Positions 35,271 to 44,933 are shown, numbered from the stretch's first letter. The stretch is 64,000 nt of DNA from JBBROS01 sp965213845 (GCA_965213845.1 CBDCAI010000005.1:186001-250000), one strand, 5' to 3'. Numbers and translations: made by a program. Notes: generated by a model not told the origin, from the sequence alone.

Positions 35271-35876
35271 TTGGAACTCGCGACGCTGCGCCGCCGGCTG
35301 AGCGGCGAGGAGGCGTCGCCCGAGTTGATCGCCGCCCTGGCCACCTCGGACGACGCAGCCGACCTCATCGACGGACCGCTCCGCCCCGCCGCGGTCCTGG
35401 TCCCGATCGTCCATGGCGCACAGCCCGGCATCCTGCTGACGCTCCGCACCGCCCATCTGTCCGCCCATGCCGGCCAGGTCGCCTTCCCCGGCGGCCGGAT
35501 CGAGCCCGACGACGCCTCGCCCGAAGCCGCCGCATTGCGGGAGGCGCAGGAGGAGATCGGCCTCCACCCCGACCAGGTGGAGCTCGCCGGCCGCCTGCCC
35601 GACTACGTCACCGGCACCGGCTACCTGATCACCCCCGTGCTGGCCCTGCTGCCGGAAGGCCTGCCCTTCGTTCCCAGCCCCGACGAGGTCGCCGAGATCT
35701 TCACCCTGCCGCTCGAGACCCTGCTGGACCCCGATGCGCCCGAGCGCCGCACCCGCCCGTTCCGCGGCCGCGAGCGCAAGTTCTGGGTCTGGCCGCATGA
35801 ACGGCATTACATCTGGGGCGCGACTGCCGCCATCCTCGTCCACCTGGCCGCACGCCTTCGCTCGCAGGCCCCATGA
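35271..35876 (+). CDS. CoA-type Nudix hydrolase
   Basis: 201 residues. The Nudix box GGRIEPDDASPEAAALREAQ followed by EEIGL is preceded by the CoA pyrophosphatase signature LLTLRTAHLSAHAGQVAFPG. It should hydrolyse CoA or related dinucleotides to phosphopantetheine products. Only a TTG (35271) starts the frame near the upstream stop, with ccgggga before it; no in-frame ATG precedes the domain. Next in line are DUF6111 and cca. Confidence 0.9.
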   Translation: MELATLRRRLSGEEASPELIAALATSDDAADLIDGPLRPAAVLVPIVHGAQPGILLTLRTAHLSAHAGQVAFPGGRIEPDDASPEAAALREAQEEIGLHPDQVELAGRLPDYVTGTGYLITPVLALLPEGLPFVPSPDEVAEIFTLPLETLLDPDAPERRTRPFRGRERKFWVWPHERHYIWGATAAILVHLAARLRSQAP

Positions 35877-35892
35877 ACACCAGGTCCGCGCC

Positions 35893-36135
35893 ATGATCCG
35901 CGCCGCCGAGCTCGCCGTCTTCCTCGCCCCGCTCGCCGCCTTCCTGCTCTGGCGGGCCGCCCGCGCCCGGGGCCTGAACGCGCCCCCGCCACGCCAGCTG
36001 GCCCTCATCCTCGCCGCACTCGCCGTCCTCGGCGGCCTGCTGTTCGTCTTCTCCGACCGCGACCGGCTGCCCCCCGGCCGCTACGTGCCCGCCCACCAGG
36101 AGAACGGCCAGATCGTCGAGGGCCACACCGAGTGA
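35893..36135 (+). CDS. DUF6111 family small membrane protein
   Basis: 80 residues with two membrane helices (AELAVFLAPLAAFLLW and LALILAALAVLGGLLFVF) and the tail DRLPPGRYVPAHQENGQIVE typical of the family. Function unknown. It lies between the Nudix gene and cca, whose GTG start overlaps its stop (GTGA), a conserved alphaproteobacterial arrangement. Confidence 0.83.
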   Translation: MIRAAELAVFLAPLAAFLLWRAARARGLNAPPPRQLALILAALAVLGGLLFVFSDRDRLPPGRYVPAHQENGQIVEGHTE

Positions 36136-37328
36136 CGGACCGGCCGGCCCTGGTCCTCGCCCCGCCGGCCTTCCTCTCCGACCCGGCGCTCCAGGCCGTT
36201 CTCCGTGCCCTGCCCGCGGCCCGCATCGTGGGCGGCGCGGTGCGCGACACGATCGCCGGGCACCCCGTCGCCGACATCGACCTCGCGACGCCCGACCCGC
36301 CGGATGCGGTCATGCAGGCGCTGGAGGCGGCCGGGCTGAAGCAAGCGCCGACCGGCCTGCAGCACGGCACCGTGACCGCCATCAGCCATGGCCGGGGCTT
36401 CGAGGTCACGACGCTCCGCACCGACGAACGCACCGACGGCCGCCATGCCGAGGTCGCCTGGACGACCGACTGGACCCAGGACGCCGCCCGGCGCGATTTC
36501 ACCATCAATGCCCTGTCCATGCGGCCCGACGGGGCGGTGTTCGACCCCTTCGGCGGCATCGCCGACCTGCGCGCCGGCCGCCTGCGCTTCGTCGGCGATC
36601 CCGCCCGGCGCATCGCCGAGGACTATCTGCGCATCCTCCGCTTCTTCCGCTTCCACGCCCGCTACGCCACCACGCCGCCCGAGCCCGCGACCGAGGCCGC
36701 GCTGCGCGACAGCGTGCCCGGCCTCGCCCGCCTGTCCGTCGAGCGGGTCTGGAGCGAGCTGAAGCGCATCCTGGCGATCCTGCAGCCCCCTGGCCGGCTC
36801 GGCACCGCGCTCCGTTTGATGGACAGCCTCGGCGTGCTCGAGGCCGTTCTCCCGGTACCCCCCGCATTGCCCGCGTTCGAACGGTTGCTGCAGGGCGGCG
36901 CCCCGATCGACCCGCTGCTGCGCCTGACCGCCCTCGCGCCCGGGGCCACGGACCTCGCCGACCGGTTCAAGCTGTCCCGCGCCGAGGCCCAGACCCTGCT
37001 GGCCCTCGCCGGACCCGCGCCCCGGCCCGAGGCCGACGACGACACGATCCGCCGCGCCCTGGCCACCACGCCCCGCTCCGCCCTGATCGGCCGGACCTGG
37101 CTCGAAGGCGGCGCAGCCCCGCCCTGGCCCGCGCTGCGCGCCCGGCTGTCCGCCCTGCCCACGCCCACCTTCCCCCTGCACGGCCGCGACGCGCTCGCCC
37201 TCGGGCTGCCGCCCGGCCCCGGGATCGGCACCCTGCTGGACCAGGTCCGCACCTGGTGGATGGCGGGCGGCTGCGTCGCCGACGCAGCGGCGTGCCGGGC
37301 CGAACTGGCGAGCCTGGCCGCCCGCTGA
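36132..37328 (+). CDS. cca: CCA tRNA nucleotidyltransferase
   Basis: Adds or repairs the 3' CCA of tRNAs. 398 residues: nucleotidyltransferase motif RIVGGAVRDTIAGHPVADID with the metal-binding DxD, ALSMRPDGAVFDPFGGIADL, and the RNA-binding region IAEDYLRILRFFRFHARYA. The C-terminal half is helical and Pro/Ala-rich. GTG start overlapping the DUF6111 stop. The gene continues the Nudix-DUF6111-cca series. Confidence 0.94.
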   Translation: MTDRPALVLAPPAFLSDPALQAVLRALPAARIVGGAVRDTIAGHPVADIDLATPDPPDAVMQALEAAGLKQAPTGLQHGTVTAISHGRGFEVTTLRTDERTDGRHAEVAWTTDWTQDAARRDFTINALSMRPDGAVFDPFGGIADLRAGRLRFVGDPARRIAEDYLRILRFFRFHARYATTPPEPATEAALRDSVPGLARLSVERVWSELKRILAILQPPGRLGTALRLMDSLGVLEAVLPVPPALPAFERLLQGGAPIDPLLRLTALAPGATDLADRFKLSRAEAQTLLALAGPAPRPEADDDTIRRALATTPRSALIGRTWLEGGAAPPWPALRARLSALPTPTFPLHGRDALALGLPPGPGIGTLLDQVRTWWMAGGCVADAAACRAELASLAAR

Positions 37329-37342
37329 TACACCGCCGCCCC

Positions 37343-39139
37343 ATGGACACCGGCGCCATCCCCCCTCACGGTCCGCCCGCCCTGCCGCCCGCAGCCTCGG
37401 CCGTCGACGAACGCACGTGGGCGCTGCTCCGCCGCCTGTGGCGCGAGCAGGTCCGCCACCACCGCGGCCGCCTGCTGCTGGTCCTGCTGCTGACGGCCAT
37501 GACGGCCGGGTTCACCGCGCTCTATCCCGTCGTCATCAACCGCGCGATTTCCATGTTCGTGAACCGGGACCAGCGGATCCTGTATCAGCTGCCCATCATC
37601 GTCATCCTCGTCACCGCCGCGAAGGCCGCGACGCAGTATGCCCAGAGCGTGCTGGTGCAGCAGCTCGTCCTGCTGGTCATCCAGGACCTGCAGAGCCGCA
37701 TGTTCGGCCACCTGATGCGCGCCGACCTGGCCCAGGTGGAGCGCGAGGCGCCCGCCGCCCTGGCGACCCGCTTCACCACCGACGCCACCATCATCCGCGA
37801 ATCGCTGACCCGCACCGTGAACGGCCTGCGCGACGGCGTGACCATCATCGGCCTGGTCGGCGCCATGATCTACATGGATTGGGCGCTCAGCCTGATCGCG
37901 GCCGTCATGTACCCCATCGCTGCCCTGCCGATCCAGCGGCTGGGCAAACGCATTCGCCGCGCCTCGGGCGGCATGCAGGAGAAGCTGGGCGAGACCGCGG
38001 CCCTGCTGCACCAGAGCTTCGCCCAGGCCCGCACCGTCCGCGCCTACCGGCTGGAGGCCGCCGAGACCGCCCGCGCCGCCCAGGCGTTCCGCGACATGTA
38101 TCGCGCCCTCATGCGCATGACCCGTAACCGATCCCGCCTCGATCCCCTGCTGGAGGTGCTGGGCGGCACCGCCGTCGCACTCGTCATCGGCTTTGCCGGA
38201 TGGCGGGCGGCGCTGGGCGACGGCGGCATCGGCAACTTCGCCGGCTTCGTCTCCGCCCTGCTGCTGGCCGCCCAGCCGCTCCGCGCGCTGGGCTCGCTTA
38301 ACGCCGCGCTGCAGGAAGGGCTCGCCGGCCTGGCCCGCGTCTTCCACGTGATCGACGAGAAGCCCGGCGTCGCCGAGCGGCCCGACGCCATCGCCCTGCC
38401 GCCCGGGCCCGGACACGTCCGCTTCCAGGGCGTCGGCTTCGCCTACCCCGACGGCCGCATGGGCCTGCGCAGCCTCAGCTTCGACGCCGAGCCCGGCCTT
38501 ACCGTCGCCCTCGTGGGACCCTCGGGCGCAGGCAAGTCCACCGCCCTGGCTTTGATCCCCCGCCTGCAGGACGTGCTGCACGGCGCCATCACCATCGATG
38601 GCACCGACGTTCGCGATGTCACCCTGGGCTCGCTCCGCGACGCCATCGCCTATGTCGGGCAGGACACGCTGCTGTTCGACGACACGGTCGCCGCCAACAT
38701 CCGCATGGGCCGCCCCGGCGCAACCGACGACGAGATCGAGAACGCGGCCGCCGCCGCCGCCGCCATCGACTTTATCCGCGATCTGCCCGAGGGCTTCGCC
38801 ACCCCGGTCGGACCCGGCGGCGGACGCCTCTCCGGCGGGCAGCGTCAGCGCGTCGCCCTGGCCCGCGCCCTGCTGCGCAACCCCCGCATCCTGCTGTTGG
38901 ATGAAGCCACCAGCGCCCTCGATGCGGAAAGCGAGGCCGCCGTGCAGGCCGCCCTGGCCACGCTACGCGCCGGCCGCACCACCATCGTCGTCGCGCATCG
39001 CCTCAGCACCGTGCGCGACGCCGACCTGGTCGTCGCGCTGACCGACGGCGCCGTCGTGGAACAAGGCTCGCACGCCCAGCTCCTGGCCGAGGACGGGCTC
39101 TACGCCCGCCTCGTCCGAACCCAGGCCCTTGCGGCCTGA
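37343..39139 (+). CDS. MsbA-type ABC exporter
   Basis: 598 residues: a six-helix exporter domain (LLLVLLLTAMTAGFTALYPV onward) and an ATPase domain with Walker A LVGPSGAGKST, Q-loop IAYVGQDTLLFDDTVAANI, signature LSGGQRQRVALARA, and Walker B ILLLDEATSALD. The permease part (RLGKRIRRASGGMQEKLGET, ALLHQSFAQARTVRAYRLE) is typical of lipid A or multidrug exporters that work as homodimers. Substrate unproven. ATG 37343 lies 14 nt after cca. Confidence 0.9.
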   Translation: MDTGAIPPHGPPALPPAASAVDERTWALLRRLWREQVRHHRGRLLLVLLLTAMTAGFTALYPVVINRAISMFVNRDQRILYQLPIIVILVTAAKAATQYAQSVLVQQLVLLVIQDLQSRMFGHLMRADLAQVEREAPAALATRFTTDATIIRESLTRTVNGLRDGVTIIGLVGAMIYMDWALSLIAAVMYPIAALPIQRLGKRIRRASGGMQEKLGETAALLHQSFAQARTVRAYRLEAAETARAAQAFRDMYRALMRMTRNRSRLDPLLEVLGGTAVALVIGFAGWRAALGDGGIGNFAGFVSALLLAAQPLRALGSLNAALQEGLAGLARVFHVIDEKPGVAERPDAIALPPGPGHVRFQGVGFAYPDGRMGLRSLSFDAEPGLTVALVGPSGAGKSTALALIPRLQDVLHGAITIDGTDVRDVTLGSLRDAIAYVGQDTLLFDDTVAANIRMGRPGATDDEIENAAAAAAAIDFIRDLPEGFATPVGPGGGRLSGGQRQRVALARALLRNPRILLLDEATSALDAESEAAVQAALATLRAGRTTIVVAHRLSTVRDADLVVALTDGAVVEQGSHAQLLAEDGLYARLVRTQALAA

Positions 39140-39158
39140 ACCAACCGGGAAGCCTGAC

Positions 39159-39698
39159 CTACCAGGCGACCAGGTCCTTCATCTTGTCGAACACGCCGTC
39201 GGTCAGCACCTTCTTCGTCACCAGGTCCTGCGGGCTCGCGTAGGGGCGGCCGGCCACGATCTCCTTGGCCCGGACCTCGCCGATGCCGGGCAGCGTCTTG
39301 GCCATCTCGGCCGCGGTCGAGGTGTTGATGTTGGCCAGCGCCATCCCGCCCTTGGCCTTGTCGAAGATGCCCTGGCTCAGCACCTTCTTCTTCACCAGGT
39401 CCTGCAACTCCTCATACGGCCGCCCGGCCACGATCGCCTTGGACCGCACCGGCCCGATCTGCGGCAGCGCGTCCAGCTGGGCCGCGGTCGCGCTGTTGAT
39501 GTCGACCTTTCCCCCGGCGGCGGCCGGCTTCGTCGCCCGTGCGGCCGGCTTGGCGGCGGGGGTGGCGGCCGGGGTGGTCATCGGCGCAGCGACCGGGGCA
39601 GGCGGCTTCGCAGCCGGGGCCGGGGCCGGCGTCTGGGCGAAGGCCGGCGCGATCGCCAGCAGAAGCAAAGCGGCGGCGGTCCTGAACGCGTGGGTCAT
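39159..39698 (-). CDS. Exported helix-hairpin-helix (ComEA-like) protein
   Basis: 179 residues. Signal peptide (AAALLLLAIAPAFAQ), a long Ala/Pro/Lys linker, then two tandem HhH units (VDINSATAAQLDALPQIGPV, RSKAIVAGRPYEELQDLVKK and the second copy NINTSTAAEMAKTLPGIGEV). Resembles ComEA DNA receptors, but a general exported DNA-binding role is all that can be said. ATG 39698 has a good Shine-Dalgarno (aggga). It converges on the ABC exporter gene with a 19-nt gap. Confidence 0.85.
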   Translation of the reverse strand: MTHAFRTAAALLLLAIAPAFAQTPAPAPAAKPPAPVAAPMTTPAATPAAKPAARATKPAAAGGKVDINSATAAQLDALPQIGPVRSKAIVAGRPYEELQDLVKKKVLSQGIFDKAKGGMALANINTSTAAEMAKTLPGIGEVRAKEIVAGRPYASPQDLVTKKVLTDGVFDKMKDLVAW

Positions 39699-39725
39699 GA
39701 TTCTACTCCCTGGATGTCTCACTCG

Positions 39726-40637
39726 TTACGGCCAACCAACCGCCGGTGGCAAGCTCATCAGGATCGCGTCGACGTTGCCGCCCGTCTTGAGCCCGAACAG
39801 CGTGCCGCGGTCGTGCAGCAGGTTGAATTCCACATACCGCCCGCGCCGCATCAGCTGGTGCGCCCGGTCCGCCGGGGTCCACGGCGCACGCATCCGCCGC
39901 CGGACGATGGCCGGATAGGCGCCGAGGAAAGCGAGGCCGACATCCCGCGTGAAGGCGAAGTCCGTCTCGGCGTTGCCGGTGAACACGTGGTCGTAGAAGA
40001 TGCCCCCGGCGCCGCGCGGCTCGTTCCGGTGCGGCAGGAAGAAATACTCGTCGCACCACTTCTTGTAGGCCGGGTAGTCGCCGGGCCCGGCGCCGCCGTT
40101 CGCATGCCGGTCGCACGCGTCGCGATAGGCGGCATGAAAGGTCGCCGCATCCTCCCGCGCGTCCGGCGCTTCCAGCCGCATGGGCGTCAGGTCGCCGCCG
40201 CCGCCGAACCAGCCGCGCGTCGTCACCAGCATGCGGGTGTTCATGTGCGCCGCGGGCACCAGCGGGCTGCAGGGGTGCGAGACGATGCTGATCCCGCTGG
40301 CCCAGAAGCGCGGGTCCTCCTCCGCCCCGGGGATCGACTTGCGGAACTCCGGGCTGAACTCCCCCCACACGGTCGAGACGTTCACGCCCACCTTCTCGAA
40401 CACCCGGCCGTGCATGACGCTGATCACGCCGCCGCCGCCCAGCGCATCCGCGGCGGCACCGGCCTCGATCGGCCGCGCCCAGGGCCGGCGCTCGAACCGC
40501 CCGGCCGGGGCGTCACCCCCGTTCTCGTCCTCGATCGCCTCGAACTCGGCGCAGATCCGGTCCCGCAGCGACTCAAACCAGGCCTGCGCCTGCGGCTTCA
40601 GCGCTTCATGCGGCGGCGTTGCGGCCCCTTGCGGCAT
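39726..40637 (-). CDS. hemF: Oxygen-dependent coproporphyrinogen III oxidase
   Basis: Two oxidative decarboxylations of coproporphyrinogen III to protoporphyrinogen IX, using O2, in haem synthesis. 303 residues with the family motifs VSTVWGEFSPEF, AAHMNTRMLVTTRGWFGGGG, RGAGGIFYDHVF and RGRYVEFNLLHDRGTLFGL. ATG at 40637 is preferred over TTG at 40652. It is divergent from petABC, fitting demand for haem by the bc1 complex. Confidence 0.95.
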   Translation of the reverse strand: MPQGAATPPHEALKPQAQAWFESLRDRICAEFEAIEDENGGDAPAGRFERRPWARPIEAGAAADALGGGGVISVMHGRVFEKVGVNVSTVWGEFSPEFRKSIPGAEEDPRFWASGISIVSHPCSPLVPAAHMNTRMLVTTRGWFGGGGDLTPMRLEAPDAREDAATFHAAYRDACDRHANGGAGPGDYPAYKKWCDEYFFLPHRNEPRGAGGIFYDHVFTGNAETDFAFTRDVGLAFLGAYPAIVRRRMRAPWTPADRAHQLMRRGRYVEFNLLHDRGTLFGLKTGGNVDAILMSLPPAVGWP

Positions 40638-40687
40638 TTGTGACCCATCCAATGTCTTCGGACATCATAAAGGCTTCTGCCCGCATG

Positions 40688-40716
40688 TTGCAGGGGGCAG
40701 GGCGCGTCTTTATGGT
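40688..40716 (+). promoter_or_regulatory. Candidate promoter for petABC
   Basis: ttgcag, 17 nt, tatggt in the 157-nt gap between divergent hemF and petA, 79 nt before the petA start. The match to a housekeeping promoter is partial and no transcription start is known. Confidence 0.3.
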
Positions 40717-40794
40717 GCGCCGCAACTCCGGACGCCCAGGCGCCCGGCCCTTGCTACTTCTAGGCCCGCGCTTCGGGCGTAACTGAGGATTTCC

Positions 40795-41370
40795 ATGGCA
40801 GAGACCGCCAGCGCCACCATCCGCGACGCCATCACCACGGTGGGTGCGCCCGACATCGGCAAACGTGACTTCCTGAAGCTTCTGACCGGCAGCGCGACCG
40901 TCATCGGCGCCGCGTCGCTCGCCTGGCCGTTCATCGACAGCATGAACCCCGCCAAGGACGTGCTGGCCCTGTCCAGCGTTGAGGTCGACACCACCCCGAT
41001 CGCCGCAGGCCAAGCCATCACCGTCGTCTGGCGCGGCAAGCCGATCTTCGTCCGCAGCCGCACCGACGAGGAGGTGAAGGCCGCCGAGGGCGTCGCGCTG
41101 AAGGACCTGATCGACCCCGAGCCCGACAGCCAGCGCGTGAAGGCCGGGCACGAGAAGCTCCTGGTCGTCGTCGGGATCTGCACCCACCTCGGCTGCGTGC
41201 CGCTGGGCAACAAGTCGACCGACCCGCGCGGCGACTTCGGCGGCTGGTTCTGCCCGTGCCACGGCAGCCAGTACGACACCTCCGGCCGGGTGCGACACGG
41301 CCCGGCACCGGCAAATCTCGCCGTGCCCCCTTACGCCTTCAACGGCGACACCAAGATCAAGATCGGCTGA
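40795..41370 (+). CDS. petA: Ubiquinol-cytochrome c reductase Rieske iron-sulfur subunit
   Basis: Carries the [2Fe-2S] cluster that takes the first electron from ubiquinol. 191 residues: Tat-like N-terminus with KRDFLKLLTGSATVIG and an uncleaved anchor, cluster motifs CTHLGC and CPCHGS, and the alphaproteobacterial insertion region DLIDPEPDSQRV. A gagga Shine-Dalgarno precedes ATG by 5 nt. First gene of petABC. Confidence 0.96.
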   Translation: MAETASATIRDAITTVGAPDIGKRDFLKLLTGSATVIGAASLAWPFIDSMNPAKDVLALSSVEVDTTPIAAGQAITVVWRGKPIFVRSRTDEEVKAAEGVALKDLIDPEPDSQRVKAGHEKLLVVVGICTHLGCVPLGNKSTDPRGDFGGWFCPCHGSQYDTSGRVRHGPAPANLAVPPYAFNGDTKIKIG

Positions 41371-41382
41371 GGAGAAACCATC

Positions 41383-42675
41383 ATGGCCGGCCTGCACAAC
41401 AGCGAATTCAAGAATCCGGTGATCAACTGGATCGACACCCGTATGCCCGTCTTCACGATGATGCAGAAGGAATACGGTGCGTTCCCCACGCCGAAGAACT
41501 TCAACTACTTCTGGAACTTCGGCGCCCTGGCGATGATCAACCTGGTCATCATGATCGCCACCGGCATCTTCCTGGCCATGAACTACACGGCCAACACCAC
41601 CATGGCCTTCGACAGCGTCCAGCGCATCATGCGCGACGTGAACTACGGTTGGCTGCTGCGCTACGTGCACGCCAACGGCGCATCGATGTTCTTCATCGTC
41701 GTCTACGTCCACATCTTCCGCGCCCTCTACTACGGGTCCTACAAGAAGCCGCGTGAGCTGCTGTTCATCCTGGGCGTCGTGATCCTGCTGCTGATGATGG
41801 CGACCGCCTTCATGGGCTACGTCCTTCCCTGGGGCCAGATGAGCTATTGGGGCGCCACCGTCATCACCAACCTCTTCTCCGCCATCCCACTCATCGGCGA
41901 CAGCATCGTCACCCTGCTCTGGGGCGGGTTCAGCGTCGACAACCCGACGCTCAACCGCTTTTTCAGCCTGCATTACCTGCTGCCGTTCATGATCTTCGGC
42001 GTCGTCTTCCTGCACATCGTCGCGCTGCACATCACCGGGTCCAACAACCCGCTGGGCATCGACGTCAAGACGCCGCAGGACACGCTGCCCTTCCACCCCT
42101 ACTACACCGCCAAGGACAGCGTCGGCATCTGCGTCTACCTGCTGGTCTTCGCAGGGCTGGTGTTCTTCGCCCCGACCTACCTGGGCGACCCCGCGAACTT
42201 CATCCCCGCCAACCCGCTTTCCACCCCGGCGCATATCGAGCCCGAATGGTACTTCCTGCCATTCTACGCGATCCTGCGATCGGTCCCGAACAAGCTGGGC
42301 GGCGTCATCCTGATGTTCAGCGCCATTGCCGTCCTGTTCGTCCTCCCCTGGCTCGACACCTCCCCGGTGCGCAGCTGCCGCTTCCGGCCCATCTACAAGC
42401 AGTTGATGGTCCTGCTCGTCGCCACCGTCGTGATCCTGGGCGTCGTCGGCGGCAAGCCGCCGGAAGGCATCTGGGTCGTCGTCGGCCGCGTCGCCACGGC
42501 CTACTACTTCCTGCACTTCCTGGTGCTGCTGCCGATCCTGGGCAAGCTCGAACGGCCGCTGCCGTTGCCCGAGAGCATCTCGAGCCCCGTCGTGAAGCGC
42601 CGCCCGGGCCCGCCCGGCGGCGGTGGGGGCCCCTTGCCCGCCGGTGCCACGGCAAAGCCGATGGAGAAGCCGTGA
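41383..42675 (+). CDS. petB: Cytochrome b of the bc1 complex
   Basis: 430 residues, multi-pass membrane protein binding both b haems. Landmarks: RYVHANGASMFFIVVYVHIF, GYVLPWGQMSYWGATVI, FFSLHYLLPFMI, HITGSNNPLGI and the Qo-site motif PEWYFLPFYAILRSVPNK. A Pro/Gly-rich C-terminal tail is extra. It lies 12 nt after petA, and its stop overlaps the petC start (TGATG). Confidence 0.97.
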   Translation: MAGLHNSEFKNPVINWIDTRMPVFTMMQKEYGAFPTPKNFNYFWNFGALAMINLVIMIATGIFLAMNYTANTTMAFDSVQRIMRDVNYGWLLRYVHANGASMFFIVVYVHIFRALYYGSYKKPRELLFILGVVILLLMMATAFMGYVLPWGQMSYWGATVITNLFSAIPLIGDSIVTLLWGGFSVDNPTLNRFFSLHYLLPFMIFGVVFLHIVALHITGSNNPLGIDVKTPQDTLPFHPYYTAKDSVGICVYLLVFAGLVFFAPTYLGDPANFIPANPLSTPAHIEPEWYFLPFYAILRSVPNKLGGVILMFSAIAVLFVLPWLDTSPVRSCRFRPIYKQLMVLLVATVVILGVVGGKPPEGIWVVVGRVATAYYFLHFLVLLPILGKLERPLPLPESISSPVVKRRPGPPGGGGGPLPAGATAKPMEKP

Positions 42676-43433
42676 TGCGTTGGTTCGTTCTCGCGGCTGC
42701 GCTCGTCGCAGCCGCCTCGACCCCGGCTTCTGCCCAGGAACATGAGCAGCCGGAGCCGCCGAAGCAGGCCTGGAGCTTCAACGGGCCCTTCGGCACCTAC
42801 GACCGCGCCGCCATGCAGCGCGGCTTCCAGGTCTACAACGAAGTCTGCTCCAACTGCCACTCCATGAGCCTGATGTCGTATCGCAACCTCTCGGCCATCG
42901 GCCTGAGCGAGGAGCAGGTGAAGGCGATCGCCGCCAGCAAGCAGATCGGCGGCAGCACCGATGATTCCGGCCAGCCGATCGAACGCGCCGGCACGCCGGC
43001 CGACCGCTTCCGCGCGCCCTTCGCCAACGAGAAGGCCGCCCGTGCGGCAAACGGCGGCGCGCTGCCGCCCGACCAGACCCTGATCGTGAACGCCCGTGAG
43101 GATGGGTCCAACTACATCCATGCCTTGCTGAACGGCTACAAGGACGCCCCCGCCGGCGTCACAGTCCAGCCGGGCCAGTATTACAACACCTACTTCCCCG
43201 GCCACCTGCTCGCCATGCCGCCGCCGCTCAACGACGGCCAGGTGACCTATGCCGACGGCACCAAGGCCTCGGTCGAGCAGATGTCGCGGGACGTCGTGGA
43301 GTTCCTGACCTGGACGTCCAACCCCGAGATGGAGGCCCGCAAACGCATGGGGGTCAAGGCCGTCCTGTTCCTCACCCTTCTGACCGGCCTGACATACGCT
43401 GTGAAGAAAAAGGTCTGGAAAGACGTCCATTAG
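42675..43433 (+). CDS. petC: Cytochrome c1 of the bc1 complex
   Basis: 252 residues. Signal peptide (FVLAAALVAAASTPASAQ), haem c motif VCSNCHS (CxxCH), distal Met ligand region in the FPGHLLAMPPPL segment, and a C-terminal membrane anchor (RMGVKAVLFLTLLTGLTYAV). It receives electrons from the Rieske protein. ATG overlaps the petB stop; a GTG three bases earlier is possible. mtnP follows 10 nt after the stop. Confidence 0.96.
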   Translation: MRWFVLAAALVAAASTPASAQEHEQPEPPKQAWSFNGPFGTYDRAAMQRGFQVYNEVCSNCHSMSLMSYRNLSAIGLSEEQVKAIAASKQIGGSTDDSGQPIERAGTPADRFRAPFANEKAARAANGGALPPDQTLIVNAREDGSNYIHALLNGYKDAPAGVTVQPGQYYNTYFPGHLLAMPPPLNDGQVTYADGTKASVEQMSRDVVEFLTWTSNPEMEARKRMGVKAVLFLTLLTGLTYAVKKKVWKDVH

Positions 43434-43443
43434 GGTCTGAGGC

Positions 43444-44328
43444 ATGACCGACCAGGTGACGCCGGTGATCGGGATCATCGGCGGCTCCGGCGTCTACGAC
43501 GTGGCCGGGTTGCAGAACCCGACTTGGCGCCGGGTCGAGACACCCTGGGGTGAACCCTCGGACGAGCTGCTCTTCGGCGATCTCGATGGCGTCCGCTGCG
43601 TCTTCCTGCCCCGGCACGGGCGCGGCCATCCGCTCAGCCCCAGCGGCCTCAACTACCGCGCCAACATCGACGCCCTGAAGCGCTCCGGCGTCACGGACGT
43701 TCTTTCACTGTCCGCTGTCGGCAGCCTGAAGGCCGAGCTGCCGCCCGGAAATTTCGTGATCGTCGACCAGTTCATCGACCGCAGCTTCGCCCGGGAGAAG
43801 ACCTTCTTCGGCAATGGCTGCGTCGCCCACGTCTCGATGGCCGACCCGGTCTGCCCTCGCCTCGGCGACGCGCTCGAAGCCGCAGCGACCGGGCTCGGCC
43901 TGCCCGTCCACCGCGGCGGCACCTACCTGGTCATGGAAGGTCCGCAATTCTCCACCCGGGCCGAGAGCAATCTCTATCGCAGCTGGGGCTGCAGCGTCAT
44001 CGGTATGACCAACATGCCCGAAGCCAAGCTCGCCCGCGAGGCGGAGCTCTGCTACGCGACCGTGGCCATGGTCACCGACTTCGACTGCTGGCACGACGAC
44101 CACGACGCCGTCACGGTCGACGCCATCGTCAAGGTCATCATGGCCAACGCCGACAACGCCCGCGCCCTGGTCCGTGCCGTCGTCCCGGCCCTCGGCGCCC
44201 CCCGTGGCCCATGCCCGGCCGGCTGCGATCGCGTGCTCGAGCACGCCCTCATCACCCGCCCCGACCATCGCGACCCCCGCATGCTGGCCAAGCTTGACGC
44301 CGTTGCCGGTCGCGTCCTGCACCGATAA
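43444..44328 (+). CDS. mtnP: S-methyl-5'-thioadenosine phosphorylase
   Basis: Splits methylthioadenosine with phosphate into adenine and methylthioribose 1-phosphate. 294 residues with the phosphate-binding GGSGVYD, HGRGHPLSPSGLNYRANI, VMEGPQFSTRAES and GMTNMPEAKLAREAELCYAT. It lies 10 nt after petC and is likely cotranscribed, a pairing found in related genomes. Confidence 0.94.
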   Translation: MTDQVTPVIGIIGGSGVYDVAGLQNPTWRRVETPWGEPSDELLFGDLDGVRCVFLPRHGRGHPLSPSGLNYRANIDALKRSGVTDVLSLSAVGSLKAELPPGNFVIVDQFIDRSFAREKTFFGNGCVAHVSMADPVCPRLGDALEAAATGLGLPVHRGGTYLVMEGPQFSTRAESNLYRSWGCSVIGMTNMPEAKLAREAELCYATVAMVTDFDCWHDDHDAVTVDAIVKVIMANADNARALVRAVVPALGAPRGPCPAGCDRVLEHALITRPDHRDPRMLAKLDAVAGRVLHR

Positions 44329-44369
44329 GCCTGGCAAACGGCCAGACAGGCCGTGATACTGTCCCCGCC

Positions 44370-44933
44370 ATGAACCACGCCCTCCGCAAGCCCATGTCGC
44401 CCGAGCAGTATCTCGCCTGGGAGCGGGAACAGGAACTCCGCTGGGAGTTCGACGGGCTTCAGCCCACCGCGATGAACGGCGGCACCAACGCGCATTCGAC
44501 CATTTGCATGAACCTTGCGGCGGCACTGGTGACGCGCCTGCGAGGCAAACTGTGCCGCCCGCATGGTGGCGCTCTGAAGGTCAGGATCGGATCGATCTAC
44601 CGATACCCGGATGCCGTGGTCGCCTGCACACCGATCGCCAACGACGCCGATATGGTGACCGAGCCGGTCGTTATCTTCGAAGTCCTGTCGAAGAGCACCG
44701 AACGGACAGATCGAACGTCGAAGCTGATGGAGTACCGCTCGCTCGACTCCGTCCGCCGGTATGTTCTCCTGGAGCAGGACCAGATCATGGTCACCACCTA
44801 CACCCGATCGAGCGGTGGATGGATCGTCGACCAACTCGTTGCGGCCGACACCCTGCGCATGCCGGAGATTGGGATCGAGATCCCCGTCGCCGAATTCTAC
44901 GCCGACTTGAGCCTTCCTGACGAAGCAAGCTGA
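44370..44933 (+). CDS. Uma2 family (DUF820) putative nuclease
   Basis: 187 residues of the PD-(D/E)XK-like Uma2 family: MSPEQYLAWEREQELRWEFD, RYPDAVVACTPIA and VIFEVLSKSTERTDRTSKLM, with the Asp and Glu of the presumed active site. Typically present as many paralogues in cyanobacteria and found patchily in other bacteria. Activity and role are not established. Sits alone between mtnP and a converging hydrolase gene. Its somewhat lower G+C suggests it was acquired. Confidence 0.87.
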   Translation: MNHALRKPMSPEQYLAWEREQELRWEFDGLQPTAMNGGTNAHSTICMNLAAALVTRLRGKLCRPHGGALKVRIGSIYRYPDAVVACTPIANDADMVTEPVVIFEVLSKSTERTDRTSKLMEYRSLDSVRRYVLLEQDQIMVTTYTRSSGGWIVDQLVAADTLRMPEIGIEIPVAEFYADLSLPDEAS